This document shows, piece by piece, positions 41,708 through 51,298 of a stretch of DNA of 54,124 bases. Position 1 is the stretch's first letter, and each line of letters begins with the position of its first letter. The DNA is from an uncultured Actinomycetes bacterium (GTDB lineage Bacteria; Actinomycetota; Actinomycetes; Nanopelagicales; Nanopelagicaceae). The notes below the pieces were generated by a model. That model had not been told where the DNA came from. It saw only the letters and a program-made list of their open reading frames with translations, and ran no database searches. The stretch is taken from NCBI GenBank assembly GCA_903902965.1, contig CAIUXE010000086.1:1-54124 (forward strand), in the 5' to 3' direction. The translations under genes and the position numbers were made by a program.

Positions 41708-42421
41708 ATGCCAAAGCCAGCAAAGGGACCACGCCTCGGTAGTGGACCAGCCCATGAGCGCCTCTTACTAGGAACTCTTGCCGCCCAATTAATTCAACAT
41801 GGTCGCATTCGCACAACAGTGACAAAAGCAAAACGCTTGCGTCCAGTTGCTGAGAAGTTGATCAGTGCTGCAAAGAAAGGTGATCTTCCAGCTCGCCGAC
41901 GAGTGATGGCAGTTATCAGCGATAAGAGCGTTGTGCACCACTTATTCACTGAAATTGGTCCTCGTTTTGCTCAGCGCGACGGTGGATACACACGCATCAC
42001 CAAAGTTGGAGTTCGCAAAGGCGATAACTCTTCAATGGCGATAATTGAAATTCTTACTGAAGGAACTCCTGCAAAACGTGCAGTTGTTTCACAAGCAGAT
42101 GCAATTACCAAAGCTGCTTCAAAGCGCGAAGATGCCAAGAAGGCATCTGCCGCTCGCGTTGCAGATCGTGATTCAAATGCGAAGAAGATTTCAGAGCGAA
42201 TTGCTAGCCGTGTTTCAGCAGCAGTAAGTGAAATTGAAGTTGAAGGCGATGCCCCTAAGAAGGCAACAGCCAAAAAAGCCGCTGCTAAGAAAGCACCAGC
42301 TAAAAAAGCTGCCGCTAAAAAAGCACCAGCTAAAAAAGCACCAGCTAAAAAAGCTGCTGAAAAAGCTCCAGCCAAGAAAGCCGCAGCTAAAAAAGCTCCA
42401 GCGAAGAAGAGTGCTAAGTAA
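41708..42421 (+). CDS. rplQ: 50S ribosomal protein L17 with long Lys/Ala-rich C-terminal tail
   Basis: [52 protein letters not shown]; tail [20 protein letters not shown]... Confidence 0.97.
   Translation: MPKPAKGPRLGSGPAHERLLLGTLAAQLIQHGRIRTTVTKAKRLRPVAEKLISAAKKGDLPARRRVMAVISDKSVVHHLFTEIGPRFAQRDGGYTRITKVGVRKGDNSSMAIIEILTEGTPAKRAVVSQADAITKAASKREDAKKASAARVADRDSNAKKISERIASRVSAAVSEIEVEGDAPKKATAKKAAAKKAPAKKAAAKKAPAKKAPAKKAAEKAPAKKAAAKKAPAKKSAK
42251..42418 (+). repeat. In-frame tandem repeat encoding AKKAPAKKA-type tail of L17
   Basis: Repeated aaaaaagcaccagctaaaaaagctgc-like units read in the rplQ frame. Confidence 0.9.
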
Positions 42422-42443
42422 TTTTTAGCAATTTAAAATCATT

Positions 42444-43304
42444 ATGAGTTCGCCCGCCCCTGAATTACTTCCAGAGGGCGGGTTTACTCGTATTAGGTGC
42501 GAACTTTCTTATGATGGTTCTTATTTTTCAGGTTGGAATTTACAACCAGACCGACGCACCATTCAAAGCGTGGTCGAAGATTTACTAAGTCGCTTGATGG
42601 CTATTCCGGTTAACACAATGGTGGCTGGTCGAACTGATGCAGGAGTCCACGCAACTGGGCAAGTTTTTCATTTTGATATTGCACAAATTGATAGAGATCG
42701 TTGGAATTTAACTTCGCTGATGCAAATAGCTAATCGATTGTTGCCAGATGAAGTGCGCTTGAATTCATTAGATGATGCACCACATGGATTTCATGCGCGC
42801 TATTCAGCGCTTCGCCGAAATTACCGCTATCGATTTGCTGATGGTTTTAAAGTAATTCCACCATTGGCCCGTGCAGATGTTGCACCTTGGCAACAAAATT
42901 TAAATATTGATTTAATGAATGCAGCAGTTGTGCCTTTGATCGGCACTCATGATTTTGCTGCCTTTTGCCGCAAACGCGAAGGTGCTACATCAATTAGAAG
43001 TTTGGAAAAATTTGAGTGGAGCAGAGACAGTGATGGTTTTGCCCAAGCCTTAGTTAGTGCAGATGCTTTTTGCCATGCGATGGTGCGTTCATTGGTCGGA
43101 GCCGCCAGCATCGTTGGCGCCGGCCATGCCGAGATCGGCTGGCTGGGCGAACTATTAAATGGTGGAGATCGGGTAGGGCGCTCTTTATCTGCTCCTGCTC
43201 GAGGATTGACCTTGATCGGGGTGGATTATCCGACTGGGGCTGGCTTGTTGGAACGGGCCCAGGTGCTGACCAGGACCGGAGTCCGCTCACTTCCGAGTGA
43301 GTAG
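42444..43304 (+). CDS. truA: tRNA pseudouridine(38-40) synthase
   Basis: CELSYDGSYFSGWNLQPDRRTIQSVVEDLLSRL...VAGRTDAGVHATGQVFHFD...FCHAMVRSLVGAASIVGAGH. Confidence 0.97.
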   Translation: MSSPAPELLPEGGFTRIRCELSYDGSYFSGWNLQPDRRTIQSVVEDLLSRLMAIPVNTMVAGRTDAGVHATGQVFHFDIAQIDRDRWNLTSLMQIANRLLPDEVRLNSLDDAPHGFHARYSALRRNYRYRFADGFKVIPPLARADVAPWQQNLNIDLMNAAVVPLIGTHDFAAFCRKREGATSIRSLEKFEWSRDSDGFAQALVSADAFCHAMVRSLVGAASIVGAGHAEIGWLGELLNGGDRVGRSLSAPARGLTLIGVDYPTGAGLLERAQVLTRTGVRSLPSE

Positions 43305-43324
43305 AGCTTGGGGAATACCCCATT

Positions 43325-43354
43325 TTGACCCAGGCCACGCTCAAAAGGTACCCT
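43325..43354 (+). promoter_or_regulatory. Candidate promoter for rplM-rpsI (TTGACC-18-TACCCT)
   Basis: TTGACC 43325-43330, TACCCT 43349-43354; short GGGG-aata-CCCC hairpin plus TTTT immediately upstream. Confidence 0.55.
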
Positions 43355-43437
43355 CTACCCCCTGACCTCATTGAGGTCTGGCCAGATAGTTTCCTTAAAT
43401 AAGAAGCTTTCCATTACAAAGAAGATAGAGGTTGCGC

Positions 43438-43902
43438 GTGCGTACATATAGCCCAAAGGCTGGGGATGCAACTCCCGAGTGGCACATCATCGACGCTAAA
43501 GATGTTGTTCTAGGACGCCTTGCAACTCATGCCGCAACACTTTTGCGCGGAAAGCACAAAGCAACTTTTGCACCACACATGGACATGGGTGATTTCGTAA
43601 TCGTCATCAATGCAGAAGCAGTCGCACTTACCGGAACCAAAGGCGCAAGCAAGATGGAATTCCGTCACTCTGGTTATCCAGGTGGATTAACTGCAACTAC
43701 TTATTCAGACATGATGGCATTGCACCCAACACGTGCAGTTGAAAAAGCAATCCGCGGAATGCTTCCAAAAAATTCTCTTGGCCGTTCAATCGGAACTAAG
43801 TTGAAAGTCTATGCAGGTCCAGAACACCCACATAGTGCTCAGAATCCAAAACCATTTGTGATTACACAAGTTTCACAAATTTCAAAAAGTAAGGTGAATT
43901 AA
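43438..43902 (+). CDS. rplM: 50S ribosomal protein L13
   Basis: GTG 43438 gives [41 protein letters not shown]; listed TTG at 43432 less likely. Confidence 0.97.
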   Translation: MRTYSPKAGDATPEWHIIDAKDVVLGRLATHAATLLRGKHKATFAPHMDMGDFVIVINAEAVALTGTKGASKMEFRHSGYPGGLTATTYSDMMALHPTRAVEKAIRGMLPKNSLGRSIGTKLKVYAGPEHPHSAQNPKPFVITQVSQISKSKVN

Positions 43903-44393
43903 TGTCAGATTTCACAGCTGATCTTTTAGAAGATGATTCTGAAGAGATTCCAACAAGTTACACATCATCTTCTCCTGCTCCAGCAACCAACCGCTCTGCG
44001 ATCACCGCACCCGGTGGAGGAACAGGCCGACGTAAAGAAGCTATTGCGCGAGTTCGCTTAATTCCAGGTAATGGTAAGTGGACACTTAACGGTCGCACTC
44101 TTGAACAATATTTTCCAAACAAAGTTCACCAACAAGCAGTTTCAGAACCATTCCGCACTGTTGGTGTTGAAGGAAACTACGATGTAATTGCACTTATAAA
44201 TGGCGGCGGCGTTTCTGGCCAAGCCGGTGCACTTCGTCTTGGTGTATCTCGTGCATTGAACGAGATCGACGTCGAGGCACATCGTCCACTTTTGAAAAAA
44301 GCCGGATTTCTTACCCGTGATGCTCGTATTATTGAGAGCAAGAAGTACGGTCTAAAGAAGGCACGTAAACGTTCGCAGTACAGCAAGCGTTAA
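43902..44393 (+). CDS. rpsI: 30S ribosomal protein S9 with N-terminal extension
   Basis: [34 protein letters not shown]...[19 protein letters not shown]. Confidence 0.98.
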   Translation: MSDFTADLLEDDSEEIPTSYTSSSPAPATNRSAITAPGGGTGRRKEAIARVRLIPGNGKWTLNGRTLEQYFPNKVHQQAVSEPFRTVGVEGNYDVIALINGGGVSGQAGALRLGVSRALNEIDVEAHRPLLKKAGFLTRDARIIESKKYGLKKARKRSQYSKR

Positions 44394-44424
44394 TTCTTAA
44401 CCAAATTTAAGGAGCTGGATTTAA

Positions 44425-45753
44425 GTGGCTCTTTTTGGAACAGATGGAATTCGCGGAAGTGCGGGTTCTGCTAATTCACTTTTAAACTCTGAATTAGTGC
44501 ATGCAATCGGTGTTGCAACTGGCATTGTCTTCAAGGGCCAAGCACAAATCTTGATTGGCAGAGATACCCGTAAGTCAGGTGTAGAAATTGAGCAAGCATT
44601 AGTTGCTGGGCTTACCAGTACAGGAGTAAATGTCACTTTAATTGGAGTTATCCCAACTCCGGGCCTTGCCCACTTAGTACTCACTCGCAAAGCAGATGCT
44701 GCGATCATGATCACCGCTTCTCATAATCCAGCATCTGACAATGGAATCAAAATTTTTGGAAGCAACGGCCAAAAAATTGCAGATGAACTTGAACGTGAGA
44801 TTGAGCGATTAATTGAAAGCAATGTAGCGGCAAAAACTAAACAACAAGGCTCAGTCTTGAAAGATGAAAATGGAAGAAATGATTACATCACATATTTGCT
44901 ATCAACAATTTCAAAATCACTAGATGGAATTACTGTTGTAGTTGATTGTGCTCACGGCAGTGCAAGTACATATGCTCCTGAAGTTTTAAAACGTGCTGGA
45001 GCTGAAGTTGTTGTTATTGGCGCAGCACCAGATGGCGAAAATATAAATAAGGATTGTGGTTCAACTCATTTAGATCTACTCGCTGCAAAAGTATTAGAAA
45101 GTAAAGCTGATCTAGGGATTGCCCATGACGGAGATGCAGATCGAGCACTTCTGATTGATGGACGTGGGAATACTGTTGATGGCGACGCATTACTTGCACT
45201 TTTGGCACTTGCAGCAAAACAAAAAGGTAAATTGCCTGGAAATAAAATCGTAGCGACAGTGATGAGCAACCTAGGATTTTTAAATAAGATGAGGAATGAA
45301 GGTATCACGGTAGAAATAGCGCAAGTTGGAGATCGATATGTTCTCGAACAAATGCTTGCTCATGAGATTTACTACGGTGGAGAACAATCAGGTCATATTA
45401 TTTTACGTGAGTTTGCAACCACTGGAGATGGAATTTTAACCGCTTTACATATTCTTGAATTGATAGCGAATGGTGAAGCTAAAGCAGAAAATTTGTCCGA
45501 GGTTTTTTCATCGTATCCTCAGGTTCTTTTAAACATACCAGTCACGGATAAAGAAAAAGTATTAACTTCTGCCGATCTAAAAATAGCTACTCAATCTGCC
45601 GAAAATGAATTAGGAAATGATGGACGCATTTTGATTCGTGCATCAGGTACTGAAGCATTAATTCGCGTTATGGTTGAGGCCGATACCCAAAGCAAAGCCG
45701 ATGTAATAGCAAAAAAATTGGCTGACGCAGTAGAATCAGCCTCTAATGCTTAG
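44425..45753 (+). CDS. glmM: Phosphoglucosamine mutase
   Basis: LFGTDGIRGSAG, MITASHNPASDNGIKIFG, AHDGDADRALLIDGRG, ILIRASGTEALIRVMVE. GTG start. Confidence 0.97.
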   Translation: MALFGTDGIRGSAGSANSLLNSELVHAIGVATGIVFKGQAQILIGRDTRKSGVEIEQALVAGLTSTGVNVTLIGVIPTPGLAHLVLTRKADAAIMITASHNPASDNGIKIFGSNGQKIADELEREIERLIESNVAAKTKQQGSVLKDENGRNDYITYLLSTISKSLDGITVVVDCAHGSASTYAPEVLKRAGAEVVVIGAAPDGENINKDCGSTHLDLLAAKVLESKADLGIAHDGDADRALLIDGRGNTVDGDALLALLALAAKQKGKLPGNKIVATVMSNLGFLNKMRNEGITVEIAQVGDRYVLEQMLAHEIYYGGEQSGHIILREFATTGDGILTALHILELIANGEAKAENLSEVFSSYPQVLLNIPVTDKEKVLTSADLKIATQSAENELGNDGRILIRASGTEALIRVMVEADTQSKADVIAKKLADAVESASNA

Positions 45754-45765
45754 AGGGGAGTTCTG

Positions 45766-47604
45766 ATGTGCGGGATTATCGGCTATGCCGGACGCAATCA
45801 GGCACTACCAATCATTATTGAAGGTCTTCGCAGGCTTGAATACCGCGGTTACGACTCCGCTGGAGTTGCCTTGATTACAACTGATGGACTTTCAACGGTT
45901 AAGCGAGCTGGAAAATTAGCAGCGTTGGAAGGTGCGTTAGGTAAAGTTAATTTGCCTGCATCGAAAACTGGAATTGGCCACACCAGATGGGCAACTCACG
46001 GTGCTCCAAACGATCGAAATGCACATCCGCATTTAAATCCATCTCAAGAGTTAGCAATAATTCACAATGGCATTATCGAAAATTATGTTGTCCTTCGAAG
46101 AGAACTCGAGACAAATGGACATGAGTTTCTCTCTGAAACTGATTCAGAGGTTGTCGCACACCTGCTTGGTCAAGCGTATGAAAAATGTGGTGGGGATTTG
46201 GCAGAGGCAATGCGGCAAACCTGTAAAAGATTAGATGGGGCATTCTCACTAGTTGCAGTCCATGCTAAGTCTCCAGATCAAGTTGTTGGAGCAAGACGTA
46301 ATTCACCATTAGTTGTTGGCGTAGGTGATAGTGAAAGATTTCTCGCTTCTGATGTTGCCGCGTTTATCGAATACACTTCAAATGCCATTGAACTTGGCCA
46401 GGATCAAGTTGTTTTGATAACCCCAGATGCGGTAACCATTACTGATTTTTCTGGAAATAAAGTAGTAGGGCGCGAGTTTAAAGTTACCTGGGATGCAGCT
46501 GCTGCTCAAAAGGATGGCTACCCACATTTCATGGCTAAAGAGATTATGGAACAACCCAAAGCGGTAGCCGATACTCTCTTGGGACGCCTTGATGAAAAAG
46601 GAAAATTAATTTTAAATGAGATTCGAATCGCTGAAGAGGATCTTCGTGATGTTGAAAAAATTATTATTATTGGGTGCGGTTCAGCATTTCATGCTGGAAT
46701 GATTGCAAAGTATGCGATTGAACACTGGACCAGAATCCCTGTTGAAGTGGAGCTTGCCTCCGAGTTTAGATATCGCGATCCGATAATAGATCGAGGAACG
46801 CTAGTTATCGCAATTTCGCAATCTGGTGAAACTATGGATACTTTAATGGCGCTACGCCATGCAAAAGATCAACGTGCAAAGGTGTTAAGCATTTGCAATA
46901 CCAATGGTTCAACAATTCCACGAGAATCAGACGGCGTTCTTTATACCCATGCTGGGCCTGAAGTTGCAGTTGCGTCAACTAAAGCATTTTTAACTCAAAT
47001 CGTTGCTTCATATTTAATTGGTCTCTATATCGCACAAGTGCGTGGACTTAAATTTTCAGATGAAATCAGAAAAATTTTGGCAGAGTTGCAAGAGATGCCA
47101 GGGAAAATTGAGCGCTTTCTCGAGACTAGAGAGTCAATTAGTAAACTTGCGATTGAGCTAAAGGATGTTGGTTCAGTACTTTTTCTGGGAAGACATGTTG
47201 GCTATCCGGTAGCGCTAGAAGGTGCGCTTAAATTGAAAGAATTGGCATATATGCATGCAGAAGGATTTGCTGCAGGCGAATTGAAACATGGCCCGATAGC
47301 TCTTATCGAAGCGGGAACTCCGGTCGTTGTTGTTTTACCTTCGCCAAGCTCACCTATTTATCAGAAAATGTTAAGCAATGCTCAAGAAGTTCAAGCTAGA
47401 GGAGCGATGACAATTGTTATTGCTGACGAAAATGATCTTGAAGTTAAAGCCGCACACATAATTCGTGTGCCCACATGTTCAGTTCTCTTGCAACCACTAC
47501 TTAGCATTTTGCCGCTACAAGTTTTTGCATATGAGATGGCAGTTGTCCGTGGCCTTGATGTAGATCAGCCACGTAATCTTGCCAAATCCGTAACGGTTGA
47601 ATAG
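45766..47604 (+). CDS. glmS: Glutamine-fructose-6-phosphate aminotransferase (isomerizing)
   Basis: MCGIIGYAGRNQALPIIIEGLRRLEYRGYDSAGVA; SIS-domain motifs; DVDQPRNLAKSVTVE C-terminus. Confidence 0.98.
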   Translation: MCGIIGYAGRNQALPIIIEGLRRLEYRGYDSAGVALITTDGLSTVKRAGKLAALEGALGKVNLPASKTGIGHTRWATHGAPNDRNAHPHLNPSQELAIIHNGIIENYVVLRRELETNGHEFLSETDSEVVAHLLGQAYEKCGGDLAEAMRQTCKRLDGAFSLVAVHAKSPDQVVGARRNSPLVVGVGDSERFLASDVAAFIEYTSNAIELGQDQVVLITPDAVTITDFSGNKVVGREFKVTWDAAAAQKDGYPHFMAKEIMEQPKAVADTLLGRLDEKGKLILNEIRIAEEDLRDVEKIIIIGCGSAFHAGMIAKYAIEHWTRIPVEVELASEFRYRDPIIDRGTLVIAISQSGETMDTLMALRHAKDQRAKVLSICNTNGSTIPRESDGVLYTHAGPEVAVASTKAFLTQIVASYLIGLYIAQVRGLKFSDEIRKILAELQEMPGKIERFLETRESISKLAIELKDVGSVLFLGRHVGYPVALEGALKLKELAYMHAEGFAAGELKHGPIALIEAGTPVVVVLPSPSSPIYQKMLSNAQEVQARGAMTIVIADENDLEVKAAHIIRVPTCSVLLQPLLSILPLQVFAYEMAVVRGLDVDQPRNLAKSVTVE

Positions 47605-47606
47605 CT

Positions 47607-48290
47607 ATGGCTGTAAATAACCGACAGTCTCAGGTGCAGATTAAAAGACGAACACCAGATCGCTTAGTTAGGTTTGCAGCTTTTTTCATCCTTATATTTT
47701 TCGTGATTACTGAGCAAGTTGTTCATGATGGGCCATTACTTGCTTTAGATCAATCGATAGCAAAGTGGAAACGACCAATACTTCCCGATTGGGGAGATTG
47801 GGTTGTATATAATTTAGATCACTTAGGATTGCGCGGACTTACCGCATTTTTCTTACTCTCACTTGCAATATACCTTGGCTGGAAATTTGAAAGTTGGCGG
47901 CCATTTAATCTCTCAATTATTTCATTAATTGCCTTAAATGCAGTAGTAGGTTTAGCGAAATTAGAGTTTGGAAGAACTAAGCCAAGATTGAATGTTGATT
48001 TGCTTTACGTGGGTGGTATGTCTTATCCAAGTGGGCACGCCTCAAACGCTGTCTTAACTTGGGGGTTGATTGCATATCTTTATATTCAATACGCCCAACC
48101 GAGACTAGAGGTTGTTAGGGCCGCTTCCATTTCAGTAGTTGGTGTTAGCACCATAGTTTTTTGTGTCTCAATTTTCAGAAATACTCATTGGCTGTCGGAT
48201 TTACTTGGTGGTCTTGCGATTGGAACCGCACTACTGATGCTAATAATTGCTGTCGATCGCAGCATTCCCTCACGTCGAAGCAACCTTTAA
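47607..48290 (+). CDS. PAP2-superfamily membrane phosphatase
   Basis: KLEFGRTKPRL...MSYPSGHASNAVLTWG...NTHWLSDLLGGLAIG: three PAP2 phosphatase motifs with hydrophobic segments. Confidence 0.9.
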   Translation: MAVNNRQSQVQIKRRTPDRLVRFAAFFILIFFVITEQVVHDGPLLALDQSIAKWKRPILPDWGDWVVYNLDHLGLRGLTAFFLLSLAIYLGWKFESWRPFNLSIISLIALNAVVGLAKLEFGRTKPRLNVDLLYVGGMSYPSGHASNAVLTWGLIAYLYIQYAQPRLEVVRAASISVVGVSTIVFCVSIFRNTHWLSDLLGGLAIGTALLMLIIAVDRSIPSRRSNL

Positions 48291-48299
48291 AGTACTTCC

Positions 48300-48662
48300 A
48301 TGAGTTCACAAATAGGAATAGATCTAGTAGATCTTGCGAGATTTGAGATCTCACTAACCAGGACCGCAGGTTTAATTAATAGGTTATTCACGGATCGTGA
48401 GATAGAGCAGGGAAGTAACCGGAATCTACATCTTCACTTAGCCGGAAGATTTGCTGCTAAAGAAGCATTAGCAAAAGCGCTAGGAGTACCTCCTGGACTT
48501 TCTTGGCATGAAGTTGAAGTTTTACGCCTTGAAAGTGGGCGACCAAGTTTTGAATTCAGTGGCGCAGTGTTAGCTTTAGTCTCAGATAAAAACGTCAAAG
48601 TTTCAATCTCTCACGATGGTGGTTTTATTATTTCAATGGTAATTATCGAGAGCCCAAAGTAA
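48300..48662 (+). CDS. acpS: Holo-[acyl-carrier-protein] synthase
   Basis: IGIDLVDLARFEISL...LFTDREIE...LAGRFAAKEALAKALGVPPGLSWHEVEVLRLESGRPSFEFSG...VSISHDGGF. Confidence 0.96.
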   Translation: MSSQIGIDLVDLARFEISLTRTAGLINRLFTDREIEQGSNRNLHLHLAGRFAAKEALAKALGVPPGLSWHEVEVLRLESGRPSFEFSGAVLALVSDKNVKVSISHDGGFIISMVIIESPK

Positions 48663-49789
48663 TGCAACTACCAAATACTGCTTATATTAATTATCAAAAT
48701 ATCTCAGATAATGTTGCTGCGATTTGTGAAGCAATTAATAAGCCAGTGATGGCAGTCGTAAAAGCTGATGCATATGGTCATGGGTTGATCAAATCCTCGC
48801 ATGCTGCACTTCTTGGTGGAGCGGAGTGGCTAGGAGTAGCGTTGTTATCTGAAGCATTTGAAATTCGTAGAGCAGGTATTGCTGCACCTGTGTTGGCATG
48901 GCTAACTCCGCCAGGTGCTGACTTTGAGGGTGCGATTAAAAATGATATTGATCTATCTATTTCATCTATGCAACATTTGCAGGAAATTTATGCCGCTTCG
49001 CTAAGAGTTGGCTTAATTGCCAGAGTACATCTCAAGGTTGATACCGGAATGAGTAGGGCTGGTGCACTTGATGAATTTCCAGAAATAGTTAGTGAATTAA
49101 ATCGTCTCACCGCTGCCAACGAAATTGAGTTGGTGGGAACTTGGTCCCATTTAGCTTGTGCAGACGAACCGGCGCATCCATTAAATGCCGAACAAATTAA
49201 ACGGTTCAAGAGTGCACTTGAATATATGAATGATGAAAATCTAAATCCTGGGATTCGGCACATTGCTAATTCTTCAGCAATACTTGCCTTGCCTGATGCG
49301 ACCTTTGATCTAGTCCGCGTAGGACTTCTAATTTATGGATTGTCTCCAACTAATATTCCGCCAAAAAATATCTCTTTAAAACCAGCCATGGAGTTGAGAG
49401 CGCGACTATTGTTGGTTAAGCAAATTCCCAAAGGAGCAACTGTTGGTTATGGCGCAACCGTAGAAGTAGAGAAGGAAACAAAAATTGGCATTGTTGCATT
49501 TGGATATGCCGATGGGTTGCCAAGGTCCACAGACGGATCGGCATATTTTTTGCACAATAATTCCCCTGCCCCTTTAATTGGCCGGGTCTCTATGGATCAA
49601 TGTGCAATCAATTTGGGAATCGACTCGCTGGCAAAAGCAGGGGATGAAGTAGTTATTTTTGGAGTAAAACCACTGGCAAATGAATTAGCCACAGCAGCTG
49701 GAACAATCTCATATGAGATAGTTTCGGGTATTGGTTCCAGAACTCCAAGAATCCCAGTACCCCCAGAAAGCAAAGTGTCGGAGGTGTGA
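48662..49789 (+). CDS. alr: Alanine racemase
   Basis: PVMAVVKADAYGHGLIKSSHAAL (PLP lysine), HLKVDTGMSRAG, VGLLIYGLSP, GRVSMDQCAINLG. Confidence 0.96.
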   Translation: MQLPNTAYINYQNISDNVAAICEAINKPVMAVVKADAYGHGLIKSSHAALLGGAEWLGVALLSEAFEIRRAGIAAPVLAWLTPPGADFEGAIKNDIDLSISSMQHLQEIYAASLRVGLIARVHLKVDTGMSRAGALDEFPEIVSELNRLTAANEIELVGTWSHLACADEPAHPLNAEQIKRFKSALEYMNDENLNPGIRHIANSSAILALPDATFDLVRVGLLIYGLSPTNIPPKNISLKPAMELRARLLLVKQIPKGATVGYGATVEVEKETKIGIVAFGYADGLPRSTDGSAYFLHNNSPAPLIGRVSMDQCAINLGIDSLAKAGDEVVIFGVKPLANELATAAGTISYEIVSGIGSRTPRIPVPPESKVSEV

Positions 49790-49790
49790 T

Positions 49791-50576
49791 GTGAATGAAC
49801 TTTTAAAAGTTGAAGGTTTGTCTGTCACATTTGGCGGCCTAAAAGCGCTTAATAATGTTGATATCGAATTGCACAAAAACGAAGTGCTCGGCTTAATTGG
49901 CCCAAATGGTGCCGGAAAGACCACATTATTTAATGCGATCTCTGGGTTGGTTCCTCCAGCAAGTGGAATGTTTTCGCTGGATGGTAAAAATTCAATTTGG
50001 CCAAAAACTCATCAGTTAGCAAATTTAGGGATCGCTCGCACATTGCAAGGAGTCGGATTATTTTCTGGGTTAACAGCGTTAGAAAATGTGATGGTTGGAG
50101 CACAAGCTCATGCCAGCAAAGGTTTTTTTGCGGATCTATTTGGCACATCGGGAAAGTCAGAAGCAAAACTAAAAGTGAAAGCCCAAAAAGCTTTAGCATG
50201 GGCGGGAGCAACACAATTTGCAGATAAGTATCCAAGCGAATTAACTTATCCAGATTCTAAGAGAGTGGCACTGGCCCGTGCGCTTGTGTTAGAGCCAAAA
50301 ATCTTATTGCTAGATGAACCAGCAGCAGGATTAGGTCATGATGAAATAGAGAAGTTGGCTAATTTGATTTTGCAGCTTAAAGTTTTTTATTCCATTATTG
50401 TGGTTGAGCATAATGTTGAGTTTGTGAATAAAATCTCTGATCGAGTATATGTTTTAAATTTTGGTGAAGTTATTGCAAGTGGTCCATTTAAAGAAGTTAG
50501 GCAGGACTCGGCAGTTGTGGCTGCATACTTAGGAACATCAGCATCAGAGGACGTAAAATTAGGTTCTGGTAATTAA
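49791..50576 (+). CDS. livG: Branched-chain amino acid-type ABC transporter, ATP-binding protein (LivG-like)
   Basis: GTG 49791 (VNELLKVEGLSVTFGGLKALNNVDIEL), GLIGPNGAGKTTLFNAISG, LLLDEPAAGLGHDE. Signature motif divergent (LTYPDSKR). Confidence 0.85.
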   Translation: MNELLKVEGLSVTFGGLKALNNVDIELHKNEVLGLIGPNGAGKTTLFNAISGLVPPASGMFSLDGKNSIWPKTHQLANLGIARTLQGVGLFSGLTALENVMVGAQAHASKGFFADLFGTSGKSEAKLKVKAQKALAWAGATQFADKYPSELTYPDSKRVALARALVLEPKILLLDEPAAGLGHDEIEKLANLILQLKVFYSIIVVEHNVEFVNKISDRVYVLNFGEVIASGPFKEVRQDSAVVAAYLGTSASEDVKLGSGN

Positions 50577-50578
50577 TC

Positions 50579-51298
50579 ATGAAGGAATTAATAGTTAGTG
50601 ATTTAGTGACAGATTACGGCCATGTTCGCGCTCTAGATGGAATTTCATTCGTTGCTAGTTCCGGAGAAATTACTACAGTCATTGGCGCAAATGGAGCTGG
50701 TAAATCTACGTTGCTTCGGACTATCTCAGGTTTAGAAAAAGCAAAATCTGGAACCATAAGTTGGGGAGATATTGAGATAACCAATCTCGCCCCTGAAGAG
50801 ATTGTACGTTCAGGAATAGCCCACGTACCAGAAGGTCATGCAGTAATTCCGACTTTCTCAGTGCTGGAAAATATTGAGATGGGCGCTCTCTTTAGAAGAC
50901 GGAAAAATTCAAGTGATGTTAAAGCTGCGATCTCAGAAGTATTGGACTTATTTCCACGATTAGCCGAAAGAGTTAAACAAAGCGCTGGATCTCTTTCAGG
51001 GGGAGAGCGTCAGATGCTCGCAATCTCAAGAGCGCTTGTCTCAAGACCTAAACTTTTATTGCTTGATGAGCCGTCCCTAGGTTTGGCGCCACTTGTTGTG
51101 GAGCAGATTATTCAAACCATTAACCATTTGTGTAGAAGTACAGGGCTAACAGTTTTGTTAGTAGAACAAAATGCAAATACCGCGTTAGCAGTTGCCGATC
51201 ACGGTGTTTTATTGGCACTAGGTAAAGTTGCTTCAGACCAGTCTGCTGCAGCCATGCGTGCAGATTCCGCACTTAGAAGTGCGTACTTGGGGTATTGA
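50579..51298 (+). CDS. livF: Branched-chain amino acid-type ABC transporter, ATP-binding protein (LivF-like)
   Basis: TVIGANGAGKSTLLRTISGL, LSGGERQMLAISRAL, LLLLDEPSLGLAP. Confidence 0.88.
   Translation: MKELIVSDLVTDYGHVRALDGISFVASSGEITTVIGANGAGKSTLLRTISGLEKAKSGTISWGDIEITNLAPEEIVRSGIAHVPEGHAVIPTFSVLENIEMGALFRRRKNSSDVKAAISEVLDLFPRLAERVKQSAGSLSGGERQMLAISRALVSRPKLLLLDEPSLGLAPLVVEQIIQTINHLCRSTGLTVLLVEQNANTALAVADHGVLLALGKVASDQSAAAMRADSALRSAYLGY

Noticed and set aside
41971-42375. 134-aa minus-strand ORF with [17 protein letters not shown] repeats, looking like a membrane protein
   Set aside because: It is the reverse complement of the AKKAPAKKA repeat of rplQ; the hydrophobic pattern is an artefact.
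42251-42418. Repeat array that could be mistaken for CRISPR or a VNTR
   Set aside because: No constant repeats with unique spacers; it reads in frame as the L17 tail.
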